This document shows positions 33,809 through 41,634 of a stretch of DNA of 64,000 nt, one piece after another. The DNA is from an uncultured Candidatus Melainabacteria bacterium (lineage in GTDB: Bacteria > Cyanobacteriota > Vampirovibrionia > Gastranaerophilales > Gastranaerophilaceae). The notes below the pieces were generated by a model. That model worked only from the letters and a program-made list of their open reading frames with translations. It did no database searches and had not been told where the DNA came from. The stretch spans positions 1 through 64,000 of the forward strand of contig CAKVIM010000007.1 in NCBI GenBank assembly GCA_934754775.1, given 5' to 3'. The translations under genes and the position numbers were made by a program. Within the stretch, counting starts at the first letter, position 1, and every line of letters starts with the position of its first letter.

Positions 33809-35702
33809 TTATACCCTCAGCTATTGCTTTCGCAGTCTTTTGCTTTCTACTATCCGTAACCAGTTCGTTACGTTCCTGTTCGTTTGAAATAAATCCGATT
33901 TCACAAAGAATTGCCGGAACTGTCGTATGATTTATAACATAAAACTTAGACTTAAACAAGCCACGGTCTTTAGAATCAATCTCTTTAACAAGGTGAGAGT
34001 GAACAACTTTTGCTAATTCCGTGCTGTAGTCGTGATAATAATGGGTTTCAATCCCCCTTGGTTCTGTCGCTACTGCCGAATTTACGTGGATACTTACGAA
34101 AATTTCAGGAGCTTCTTTTTCAGAGAATTCAACCCTATCTTGTAATGAAACGAAAGTATCGTCAGTTCTGGTTAATGCGACCTTGTATCCCTTTGATTTC
34201 AGTATAGACGCAACTTTTTGTGTCACATCAAGTGTTATATCTTTTTCGTTTATACCTTCTCTTATTGCACCATAGTCACTTCCGCCATGTCCCGCATCAA
34301 GCACTACTTTACCTTTTGTCGGATTCTTTTTAACAGGTGTCACAACTTTTGCAGCTGTCGGCTTTTCTTGCAATTTTTCTTTAACAGCTTGAGTTACAGT
34401 AATCTTAATTGCCTTACCGTCAATACTCTGCTCTATTCTAACCACATCCGTTTTACTTATCTTCATGCCGGCTCTTACACCGATTTGCGGGAACAAAGAA
34501 AGCGTAAAATCTTTAAATGCTGTATTATTAAGCGTTTTTATCAAATCCTGCTCGTTATAACTTTTTACGTTAAACATATAAAGATTCAAAGAATCGTCAT
34601 TTCTTATAATTGAATGAACAACAGGTGCTGTAAATGAAAGCACAAGCTCATTTGTTTGATTATTAATTTTCCGAACATACGCCTTATTTAGGTTTGAAAC
34701 GGTATTAACCAAATCTGTATGTCTTAATTTATCAGAATTGATAAACAACATAGACTGATTATCCGCTGAAAAAACAGGAATATATTTATCAGCTTTATCA
34801 GACGTCACAACGACTCTGGCTATATTATACTCAAATTGTCCGATTTTTGCAGTATCTTTGCAAGAACCGTCAGGACAAAGTTTCAATTCACGATTTCTGA
34901 TTTTCTTATCCACAAATGCGTTTGGAATATCGACCACGACTCTCTTGGGAGAATCGAGATAAAACATCTTGCTCGCAGTCATTTGTCCTAAACCACTTAC
35001 CAACAGACCGCCATTTTTAAGATAGTATCCGTTAATATAATACTTTGTTCTAAGTTTCAATGCAGATGATAAATCAATTGAAATAACAGAATCATACGTC
35101 TGCCCATTAGAATTATTCAACGTAGAAGCTTCAAAAGCCTTTTGAATATCTGCAACAACAGAACTTGCATTCTTTGTACCATTATTTACAGAAATAGGCA
35201 CCTTCTGCACCACTTGAGAATTCGCTACAATGCTTGAATAAGCAAGTTTTGGTGCATTTTCATCATATATAGCATTGAAATAATCGTTCTTTAGCTGCAA
35301 TCCGTTTGCCTTAAGAACAATATTCCCGTTTACAGTAAATAATTTAGCTTTTGTAGTATCAAAACCTTCTTCAAAAGTGATTACAGCTCGCACAACATCA
35401 GGATTTGTCGTAAATTGAGAAAGTCTGATTTCTTTGATATTAGCCTTTTCAAAGACAAGTTGTTGTTTATCTCCAATCAATACTGCGTTATCTATATCAA
35501 AATAAATCCGATTAGGATTTTCTAAGCGTGAAAGCTTCAGCTCTCGAGCTTCTGCATTTGCAGCATCCTGCACCCCAATATACACAAGAGATGCCATATC
35601 ATCATAGTCCAAAGACATAACCTTTGCAGGCTCTGCAGATACAGCAAAAGTCTCTAAAAACAGCATTATAAATGTTATTATAAAAAAAAGTATTCTCTTC
35701 AT
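33777..35702 (-). CDS. N-acetylmuramoyl-L-alanine amidase with AMIN-like repeats
   Basis: Cleaves the amide bond between MurNAc and the stem peptide; AmiC-like, used in cell separation. 641 aa. Signal peptide ends at about residue 23 ('FAVSA|EP'). Tandem AMIN-like beta-rich modules fill about 25-430, for septal or envelope targeting. The Amidase_3 domain covers the last 180 residues. Zinc and catalytic residues are in 'LDAGHGGSDYGA', 'GINEKDITL', 'VSIHVNSA' and 'CEIGFISN'. The ATG at 35702 starts the signal peptide. An extended -10 promoter at 35736-35744 rules out the start at 35747. Followed by murI with overlap: two cell-wall genes in one unit. Confidence 0.92.
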   Translation of the reverse strand: MKRILFFIITFIMLFLETFAVSAEPAKVMSLDYDDMASLVYIGVQDAANAEARELKLSRLENPNRIYFDIDNAVLIGDKQQLVFEKANIKEIRLSQFTTNPDVVRAVITFEEGFDTTKAKLFTVNGNIVLKANGLQLKNDYFNAIYDENAPKLAYSSIVANSQVVQKVPISVNNGTKNASSVVADIQKAFEASTLNNSNGQTYDSVISIDLSSALKLRTKYYINGYYLKNGGLLVSGLGQMTASKMFYLDSPKRVVVDIPNAFVDKKIRNRELKLCPDGSCKDTAKIGQFEYNIARVVVTSDKADKYIPVFSADNQSMLFINSDKLRHTDLVNTVSNLNKAYVRKINNQTNELVLSFTAPVVHSIIRNDDSLNLYMFNVKSYNEQDLIKTLNNTAFKDFTLSLFPQIGVRAGMKISKTDVVRIEQSIDGKAIKITVTQAVKEKLQEKPTAAKVVTPVKKNPTKGKVVLDAGHGGSDYGAIREGINEKDITLDVTQKVASILKSKGYKVALTRTDDTFVSLQDRVEFSEKEAPEIFVSIHVNSAVATEPRGIETHYYHDYSTELAKVVHSHLVKEIDSKDRGLFKSKFYVINHTTVPAILCEIGFISNEQERNELVTDSRKQKTAKAIAEGIIEYCKLQSKK

Positions 35703-35735
35703 AAAATAAGGCATCCGCCACCAAGTCACGACAAA

Positions 35736-35744
35736 ATTATACCA
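35736..35744 (-). promoter_or_regulatory. Extended -10 promoter of the amidase-murI unit
   Basis: Minus strand TGGTATAAT (35744-35736), a TGn-TATAAT extended -10. No good -35 at the expected distance. Initiation near 35729, about 27 nt before the start codon. Confidence 0.5.
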
Positions 35745-35765
35745 CAAAACTTATAAAGAGAAAAC

Positions 35766-35795
35766 AAAAATAAAGCTTGTCTTTAAAAGACAAGC
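35766..35795 (-). terminator. Terminator after the 42-aa gene
   Basis: Stem GCTTGTCTT / AAGACAAGC (35775-35795) with a TAA loop, and a T-rich tail TTTATTTTTG on the minus strand. Confidence 0.75.
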
Positions 35796-35834
35796 CGTAT
35801 ATTTGAGAGAAAGAGAGAAAGAGAAATATTTATT

Positions 35835-35963
35835 TTATCCGTTTATTAAACGGTCAACTTCATAAATTTTTAATACCAGAGCTTCCGTTTGTTCTTTTAA
35901 CCATAATGCGAACATTTTGATTTCATCTCTGAAACTATAACATCCTGGCCACATTGCATACAT
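35835..35963 (-). CDS. Small hypothetical protein (42 aa)
   Basis: ATG at 35963 preceded by AAAGGAG at good distance, TAA at 35835, then a terminator. The product begins MYAMWPGCYSFRDEIKMF and continues as one amphipathic helix rich in Leu, Lys and Glu. No membrane span and no known family. A TTGTAACGA site 37 nt upstream of GTTATAC resembles the promoter motif of the divergent 36175 gene. A complete small transcription unit (promoter, ribosome-binding site, terminator) supports it being real. Confidence 0.6.
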   Translation of the reverse strand: MYAMWPGCYSFRDEIKMFALWLKEQTEALVLKIYEVDRLING

Positions 35964-36018
35964 AACGTTTGCTCCTTTCTTGTGATTAATAAATGAACCT
36001 TCATTTACCTTACATTTT

Positions 36019-36071
36019 GTATAACGGCATTTTTTTTAAAAACTTTAGAGTTTTTGAGTATATCGTTACAA
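36019..36071 (-). promoter_or_regulatory. Looser promoter motif upstream of the 42-aa gene
   Basis: Minus strand TTGTAACGA (36071-36063), then 37 nt, then GTTATAC and ATGTAAG. The 37-nt distance matches sites 1-3; the GAAATC block is replaced by CTAAAG. Confidence 0.4.
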
Positions 36072-36090
36072 TTATTTACAATATAAAGTT

Positions 36091-36148
36091 TTGTAACAAA
36101 AATTTTAAAGTGTGAAATCAAGTGTTATTTATATACTTTATATATAAG
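36091..36148 (+). promoter_or_regulatory. Tripartite promoter motif, site 3
   Basis: TTGTAACAA (36091-36099), 14 nt, GAAATC (36114-36119), 17 nt, TTTATATA (36137-36144), then TAAG. The ATG is 38 nt from the start of the AT box. Sites 1 and 3 also share GTTTTGTAACAA and GAAATCAAG. Confidence 0.7.
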
Positions 36149-36174
36149 TGAAGCTATTAAGATGGTAAAAGATT

Positions 36175-38055
36175 ATGACTACAGATTTCAATATTAAATA
36201 TTCATCAAATGTACCTGTTCAAACTAGCAGCACACAAAACGTTAACAAGTCTGACGCTAGCAAAAACAACTCAGTATTTGATGAAAAAAACACAAACACT
36301 ACAAACTCAGAAGTTCAAGCAAAAGTTGATAAAATTCTTGAAGAAATTTGTGCTAAATTCGCAAAATACGGAATCACAAAAGAAGATTTAAAGAAACTTA
36401 ATATTGTACAAAGAGCATTGAACTTCTCTGATGAAAACTTGGACAAAGTACCTAATCAAGAAAGAATGAACAAGAGAGTTATTGAAAGCATTGAAGCTGC
36501 TATCAAGGATTCTATTGTTGACGGAAAAGTTGATTTCAACAAAGCTAACAAATTGAGTGGCGACTACCTTGTAGCCTTAATGTCTGAATGGAGTTCAATT
36601 GACGAATTCAAAAAATGGAACAATGACCCTAAACACCCAAAACATTCTATATTCGATAGATTAATCGCAGCAGGCTGCTTACCAAAAAATGCTACTATTG
36701 AAAATACAACACCGGAAAACTTTGAAAAAGCTTGTAAACAATTATACTATAAGATAGTTACACCTAAAAACGGCAAAGCGGTTACTGCCGATGCAATCAG
36801 ATTACAAATGCAAACATTCGGAAGATTGTTTATCAACTCTTCTCCGGAAGAAAAGAAGTTGTTTACTAATGTACTTAAAGATTTGCATTCAGATAATAGA
36901 ATTAAAGGTTTAGAAATTTTATTAACTGATAAGGACTTGTCAGAAGTTATAGCTGATAGATCTAAAAATCCTGAGTATTTGTTAGAAACTCTTACAGCCT
37001 TGAACCCTGATGGCAGCCACATGACACCGGAAGAAGCAGCTTATTTCACTGCTAGCATTGCAAAAATGCAAAACGAATCTCAAAGAGCTGAAGCAATCCA
37101 AAAGTTCACTGAATATGTTAACCAATGGGAAACAAATAACGCTGATGCTTTGAAAGTTCTTGATGAAAAAATCAAAGCAGCACAAGAAAAAGGCGTTGAA
37201 CCTGAATTAACCAAAGAAGAACAAGAATTATTACTGATAAGAAAAAACTTCGTTGAAGGTGGTTATGCAGGTAACATCATTGGTACCCAACAAAATGAAC
37301 GCTTATCAGCTGCTTTCAAAACAGAACAATTAGAAAAATTAAACCAAAATGCTTACCAATTAGGCGAATCCGAATACAAAGAAGTTCTTAAGAGAATTCA
37401 ATCAACTATTGATGAACACCCTGAAATTATCACAAACGGTAGCCTTGAAGATGTAATCAAAGATATAAACAAGGCAACTAACGGCAATTATTCAACAGTT
37501 ACTTCAGGTAGTGATGCTCCTCTTAAGGCTCCTGTTGGTACAAAAACTAGCACTGGTGACAGTGCAGACGCTTCCGGCGTAGGTTACAGCCAAACAACAG
37601 CACCTGACACTTCAAGACTTGAAGCATTAAGAAATCAAATTGCACCTCAAGAAACAAACGACAAATTTGAAATCGTTAAACCTGAAACAAAAGAAGAAAC
37701 TGAAAAAGAATTCAGCAACAATACTTCTAAACTACAACTTACATTCAGAAACACAGCTGCTTTTGAAAGATTCGTAGAAAACACTTCTCTTTCATACTCA
37801 AAAATTATGAAAGAAGCAGGCAAAAATTATTCTTCATTAGCAAAACCTCTTCAACAAAAAGTTCTTAACTTCTTAACACTTCAAAAGAACAATAGAATTA
37901 CATTATTACAAACTATTAACAACTCAGAATTGACTCTTGCAGCATCTAGAGTTTTTGAAATCAACAACGATGATTTACAAAAGTTGTCAATCGCAGGTTG
38001 TTTCAAGAATATGATTAAAAAACACAACGCTCAAAAAGAAAAAGCAATGGCATAA
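36175..38055 (+). CDS. Hypothetical lineage-specific protein (626 aa)
   Basis: No family recognised. The N-terminal 45 residues are Asn/Ser/Thr/Lys-rich and probably disordered. Mostly helical, charged regions follow (45-430). A Gly/Ser/Thr-rich linker near residues 440-485 leads to a C-terminal helical domain (about 510-626). No signal peptide, no membrane span, no enzyme motif. It has its own promoter (site 3) and a strong terminator, so it is monocistronic. It heads a run of similar unknowns (38294, 40074, 41635). A secreted or structural role would be speculation. Confidence 0.75.
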   Translation: MTTDFNIKYSSNVPVQTSSTQNVNKSDASKNNSVFDEKNTNTTNSEVQAKVDKILEEICAKFAKYGITKEDLKKLNIVQRALNFSDENLDKVPNQERMNKRVIESIEAAIKDSIVDGKVDFNKANKLSGDYLVALMSEWSSIDEFKKWNNDPKHPKHSIFDRLIAAGCLPKNATIENTTPENFEKACKQLYYKIVTPKNGKAVTADAIRLQMQTFGRLFINSSPEEKKLFTNVLKDLHSDNRIKGLEILLTDKDLSEVIADRSKNPEYLLETLTALNPDGSHMTPEEAAYFTASIAKMQNESQRAEAIQKFTEYVNQWETNNADALKVLDEKIKAAQEKGVEPELTKEEQELLLIRKNFVEGGYAGNIIGTQQNERLSAAFKTEQLEKLNQNAYQLGESEYKEVLKRIQSTIDEHPEIITNGSLEDVIKDINKATNGNYSTVTSGSDAPLKAPVGTKTSTGDSADASGVGYSQTTAPDTSRLEALRNQIAPQETNDKFEIVKPETKEETEKEFSNNTSKLQLTFRNTAAFERFVENTSLSYSKIMKEAGKNYSSLAKPLQQKVLNFLTLQKNNRITLLQTINNSELTLAASRVFEINNDDLQKLSIAGCFKNMIKKHNAQKEKAMA

Positions 38056-38075
38056 TTTGGATTTTGGTTTTTAGC

Positions 38076-38110
38076 AAAGAGGGGCGAAACGAAGTTTCGC
38101 CCCTCTTTCA
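38076..38110 (+). terminator. Strong terminator after the 626-aa gene
   Basis: Perfect 15-bp stem AAAGAGGGGCGAAAC / GTTTCGCCCCTCTTT with a GAA loop. Confidence 0.9.
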
Positions 38111-38117
38111 TTATCCA

Positions 38118-38228
38118 GCCTTCCCGTCATTCTCTTTCCCTCCCCCCCCTTATTTTCCCTATATTTTCCCCTCTTTCATTCCCCCCTATTTACCCTCTTA
38201 TTTACCCCCCCCCTCATTTACCCCTTTA
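38118..38228. repeat. Pyrimidine-rich tract with poly-C runs
   Basis: About 110 bp almost all C and T on the plus strand, with C runs of 8 (38142-38149), 6 (38181-38186) and 9 (38205-38213) and repeated TTTACCC units. It differs sharply from the surrounding AT-rich DNA and abuts the promoter of the next gene. Confidence 0.8.
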
Positions 38229-38232
38229 TATT

Positions 38233-38282
38233 TTGTTACAATTAAGCAACTTTATAATCTTTAAATACTTTATATATATAAC
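38233..38282 (+). promoter_or_regulatory. Promoter motif, site 4 (shortened)
   Basis: TTGTTACAA (38233-38241), then 27 nt, then TTTATATA (38269-38276) in an ATACTTTATATATATAA context. The distance is 10 nt, about one helical turn, shorter than in sites 1-3. The middle block is poor (GCAACT). Confidence 0.5.
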
Positions 38283-38293
38283 GAGGATAAATT

Positions 38294-40102
38294 ATGGGCA
38301 TATTGTCTACAATCAAAAATTTCATCAACGAAATTACTGATACTAAAAGTGTCGGCACAGTCCAACCTGCAAAAAAAGAAGAAAAGAAATCAAATATTAA
38401 GGTTATTGAGTGCAAAAATGTAGACAAAAACGTAGACACTATTGAAATCAAGAACAAAAATATACAAAAAAACGAAGCTCAAAATCAAGTACACAAGAGA
38501 GGTATGAGAGAAATCAAAGCTTCTATCGAAAATAAATGTCAGGCTAACGGCTTAGATTTTAGAAAATTGAGTAAATATTTTGGTGATGTTGCCGGCATCA
38601 CAATGGAACAATTCAAACAATTACCACAAGAAGAACAGACATTTATTCTTGAAGTTATTGATCACGAATTAGACCATTTGATTATGTTAAAAAGAGAGCA
38701 TAAACTATCAAAACACGCTGATAGAGAAGCATTGGTTCGAAGCGGAGCACAAAACACATACGAAGCTGTCCACGAAGGACATTTTAAAAATGTAAATGAC
38801 TTTGAAAAACACAGAGAAGATATAAAGAAACAACTTGGCGAGGATTTTGAGAAACTTTCCCCTCAAGAAAAAGGTGAAAGATTCAAAGCTTTTGCAAAAA
38901 AAAGAGCAGAAGCATTCAGAGCCGAGCTAAAAAAACGTTTTGGACATCTTCCGGAAGCAGAAAGAAAAGCTGAAATAAAAAAAGCTGAAGCACAACAAAA
39001 CGCAGTAACAAGAGCAGAATTCATTGATATAACCGCAACTGAAGACAGTGAAACAGCAGTAGATGCAATGGTTATCCTTAATGGTAAGGATATGGCGTAT
39101 GGTGCAAGAACAATTCTTGAAACACGTGTAGATAAAGCAGAAAGAACCAGAACTGCTGATTATATCAAGTTCGAAAAAACAGAAGAATTGGTTAAAAGCT
39201 ACGCTGAAAGGGGTTGCGAACCTGACGAACAAACTATTGAAGAGTTCACAAACACAATTGTGATGTACAAATCCACTGAAGGCGTAAATGAATACCAAAA
39301 TGCTTACAACGAAAGAAGACAACAATACGAAAGTGGTGAAGCACAATCTCCTTTGATGGATAAATTATTCAAATCAACGGCTAAAGGTATCGGTCAAGGT
39401 GCTATGAATAACGTTAACATGACAAGCGATGAGAAAGCTAAATTCATCGCTAAGTGGATTGAGGACGCTAAACAGTACAAAGATTACAAAGAAGTCACTA
39501 AAAAAATAATAAAAGAACTTGAAACAAATCCTGAATACAAGGAATTAGCCAAAAAAGTTCAAGAAGAAAGAAAAATTATCCAACAACAAAGAACAGCAAA
39601 GAGTGGCAGAAAAACTGAAAATAAAAAAACTCCGGTTACTTCACAAAGCCTTAAAACGCCATCTCAAAACAATACTGTTCCTATTCAAAAAAACAAAACT
39701 CCTTCTTCAAACAAGATTGCAACAAAAAAAGGCACGAGCAATACATTACAAAAAAAAGTAGCCAACAAAGTTGTTGTCGCAAATAAAGTCAAATCCTTAG
39801 GCTTGAGCGAAGCAGTTAAAGAATACGGACATGCAAACGTTATTAAAACTATTCTTGAGAACCAAAATCTTAAATACTTACGTCCACAACTTTCAGGTTA
39901 TTTGAAAACATATAACGTAAATGCTCTTAAGCAAATCACAAACAACTGTTCGGACAGTTCATTTGTATACATCTGCAGTGTTGTAAATCCGGACTTTGTT
40001 GAAGATTTAAAAGAAAGCAGAAATCATTTATGCTATAGTGCTAATAAACAATTAGAAATGATGGAAAAGAAGAATGAAGCTCGTAAAGAATCTATTGTAT
40101 AA
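38294..40102 (+). CDS. Hypothetical charged helical protein (602 aa) with HELDH motif
   Basis: No family recognised. It is very rich in Lys, Glu and Ala, with long predicted helices (about 70-430). 'VIDHELDHLIMLKREHK' near residue 121 contains an HExxH sequence, which may be a zinc site or chance in a helix. Residues 440-500 form a Lys/Ser/Thr/Pro-rich linker, and a compact helical C-terminal domain follows. No signal peptide. GAGG before the ATG. Overlaps the next gene by 29 nt. Promoter site 4. Confidence 0.75.
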   Translation: MGILSTIKNFINEITDTKSVGTVQPAKKEEKKSNIKVIECKNVDKNVDTIEIKNKNIQKNEAQNQVHKRGMREIKASIENKCQANGLDFRKLSKYFGDVAGITMEQFKQLPQEEQTFILEVIDHELDHLIMLKREHKLSKHADREALVRSGAQNTYEAVHEGHFKNVNDFEKHREDIKKQLGEDFEKLSPQEKGERFKAFAKKRAEAFRAELKKRFGHLPEAERKAEIKKAEAQQNAVTRAEFIDITATEDSETAVDAMVILNGKDMAYGARTILETRVDKAERTRTADYIKFEKTEELVKSYAERGCEPDEQTIEEFTNTIVMYKSTEGVNEYQNAYNERRQQYESGEAQSPLMDKLFKSTAKGIGQGAMNNVNMTSDEKAKFIAKWIEDAKQYKDYKEVTKKIIKELETNPEYKELAKKVQEERKIIQQQRTAKSGRKTENKKTPVTSQSLKTPSQNNTVPIQKNKTPSSNKIATKKGTSNTLQKKVANKVVVANKVKSLGLSEAVKEYGHANVIKTILENQNLKYLRPQLSGYLKTYNVNALKQITNNCSDSSFVYICSVVNPDFVEDLKESRNHLCYSANKQLEMMEKKNEARKESIV

Positions 40103-40766
40103 TATCTTGACTCTGCAGGAAAAATTGCTGCGGTTAAGACTCTCAAAAACACTCAATTCCAAGCACAAATCAAAGCGAAAACGCCAATATCTTGATGGCT
40201 GCGTTCTTGATTTGAATTCTATGGCAGATGCTGAAAAGCAAGCACTAGAGGATGAATTGACGCTTATTTTAAAAAAATACAACTATTCTCCGGAAGAAAT
40301 TTTGAGCTACATTTCGCAAACAACACCGGTCAAATATCTTGACGACGCCGAAAAAATTCTCAATCAAATCGGAGAAAACGAGGGATTTATCTATCCTGCA
40401 AAAGGGTGCAAGGCTCTTTATCTTTCGCTTGCAATAGACAAAAAAATGAAACTCAAAACGGATGCTATGTTCGTTTTATCAAAAGGTGAAATTAACAAAT
40501 ACTACTTCTTGTACCATTTTTACAACTGGTACGCTTTCAAGCACAATATTGCAGGACTTGAACCGGACTCACAAGAACTTTTGAAAAAATATTTATATGG
40601 AAATGGCGATTTTAGCAGTTTACAACTTGACGATATTTACAGACTCAAAGATGCAATTAAGCTAGACAAAGCCGCAATTGAATTCGTAATCAAACTTTGC
40701 AGAAATTATGACGGAGCAAAACAAGCTCTTTCTAAGCTCAAATCAGATGGCGGAGCTAAATTATAG
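40074..40766 (+). CDS. Hypothetical protein overlapping the 602-aa gene
   Basis: 230 aa, no family recognised. The first about 45 residues are strongly basic ('KHKSKRKRQYLDG' near residue 30). The remainder is helical and mixed in charge. The ATG at 40074 lies within the end of the upstream gene (29-nt overlap) and has only a purine-rich stretch ahead; an ATG at 40221 is an alternative start that would give 181 aa. No signal peptide or membrane span. Convergent with the 40769 gene, with 2 nt between them. Probably cotranscribed with the 602-aa gene. Confidence 0.65.
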   Translation: MKLVKNLLYNILTLQEKLLRLRLSKTLNSKHKSKRKRQYLDGCVLDLNSMADAEKQALEDELTLILKKYNYSPEEILSYISQTTPVKYLDDAEKILNQIGENEGFIYPAKGCKALYLSLAIDKKMKLKTDAMFVLSKGEINKYYFLYHFYNWYAFKHNIAGLEPDSQELLKKYLYGNGDFSSLQLDDIYRLKDAIKLDKAAIEFVIKLCRNYDGAKQALSKLKSDGGAKL

Positions 40767-40768
40767 AG

Positions 40769-41524
40769 CTAAATATACTGTTTAATCCAGCTTGTAATAA
40801 TTTTTATCAAACTGTTATCATTCTTCAACATTAGCATGCCGCAAGAACGAGAATCAGACGTATATGTCGCAAACTCTGCCTGTGCAAACTTTTTCAAGTA
40901 ATTTTGTGCGTTTTGCCCTGCAAAATCTCCTGTGCCTGATATAGAAAAAATATCAATCTTATCAAGGTTTGCAAGCTTTACAGGAACATAAAGTCCTTTT
41001 GCTTTAACAACCGGAGATAAGAATACGAGCGTCTTTGGCTTATATTTAATCTTGTCTGCGACCAAAATTGCCGTACTTGCCCCGATATCAGAACCTACAA
41101 TCGCCCAATTATTAAAGAATACACGCTTTGGGTTATCAACTTTAACGCTTTCAATAACCTTAATAACATCATCCGGATATTTAGCATAAGCATTATTCGT
41201 CATGCTTTTCCACGAAGTTCGTACCAATTGTGCGTTATAAACACTTTTTCCGTGTCCACGTAAATCAATTTTCAAGACTGCATATCCGCTATACAACAAT
41301 TCTTGCGGCAAGCTTTCCCACCATTCTGAAGAATATCCGAGCGAATGAAGCAGCACAACTGTTGGAAATTCTCTCTGTGCCTGAATCTTCGGATAAGTAA
41401 GCGTAGCTTTCAGTGCAAATCCGTCATTTGCCTGCACTGCTACATCTTTAGTAACAAATTTCGCCGCAGAACACGGGTTTATTAAAATCAAAAATAATGT
41501 TAAAATTAAAAAAACTCTCTTCAT
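40769..41524 (-). CDS. Exported alpha/beta hydrolase-fold protein with altered triad
   Basis: 251 aa with a signal peptide ending near residue 20. The fold is clear: 'PTVVLLHSLGYSSEWW' (oxyanion loop), 'GYAVLKIDLRGHGKS', 'WAIVGSDIGASTA' (nucleophile elbow) and 'FSISGTGD' (acid). The elbow reads G-S-D-I-G at 144-148, placing Asp146 at the usual Ser position. The place of the catalytic His reads 'DSRSCGMLML', with Cys228. It may be a pseudo-enzyme, or use Asp as in dehalogenases, but the missing His argues against the latter. Periplasmic. Confidence 0.8.
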   Translation of the reverse strand: MKRVFLILTLFLILINPCSAAKFVTKDVAVQANDGFALKATLTYPKIQAQREFPTVVLLHSLGYSSEWWESLPQELLYSGYAVLKIDLRGHGKSVYNAQLVRTSWKSMTNNAYAKYPDDVIKVIESVKVDNPKRVFFNNWAIVGSDIGASTAILVADKIKYKPKTLVFLSPVVKAKGLYVPVKLANLDKIDIFSISGTGDFAGQNAQNYLKKFAQAEFATYTSDSRSCGMLMLKNDNSLIKIITSWIKQYI

Positions 41525-41554
41525 ACGAATTCATTATAACATATAAATCACATT

Positions 41555-41614
41555 CGTTACAAATCTTCATAAAAAAGGCAATTATTTATAAAAGATATAC
41601 TTTATATATATAAG
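41555..41614 (+). promoter_or_regulatory. Promoter motif, site 5
   Basis: CGTTACAA (41555-41562), 38 nt, TTTATATA (41601-41608) in an ATACTTTATATATATAAG context. The middle block is GCAATT. The ATG is 34 nt from the start of the AT box. Confidence 0.5.
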
Positions 41615-41634
41615 AAGAAAAATTAAGGAGCAGT

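Noticed and set aside
34218..34613. 131-aa plus-strand frame inside the amidase gene
   Set aside because: Antisense to a well-supported coding region, no ribosome-binding site, no family resemblance.
38064..38264. Proline-rich 66-aa open frame after the 626-aa gene
   Set aside because: It begins just upstream of the terminator hairpin and runs through the C/T tract, has no ribosome-binding site, and its composition simply reflects the low-complexity DNA.
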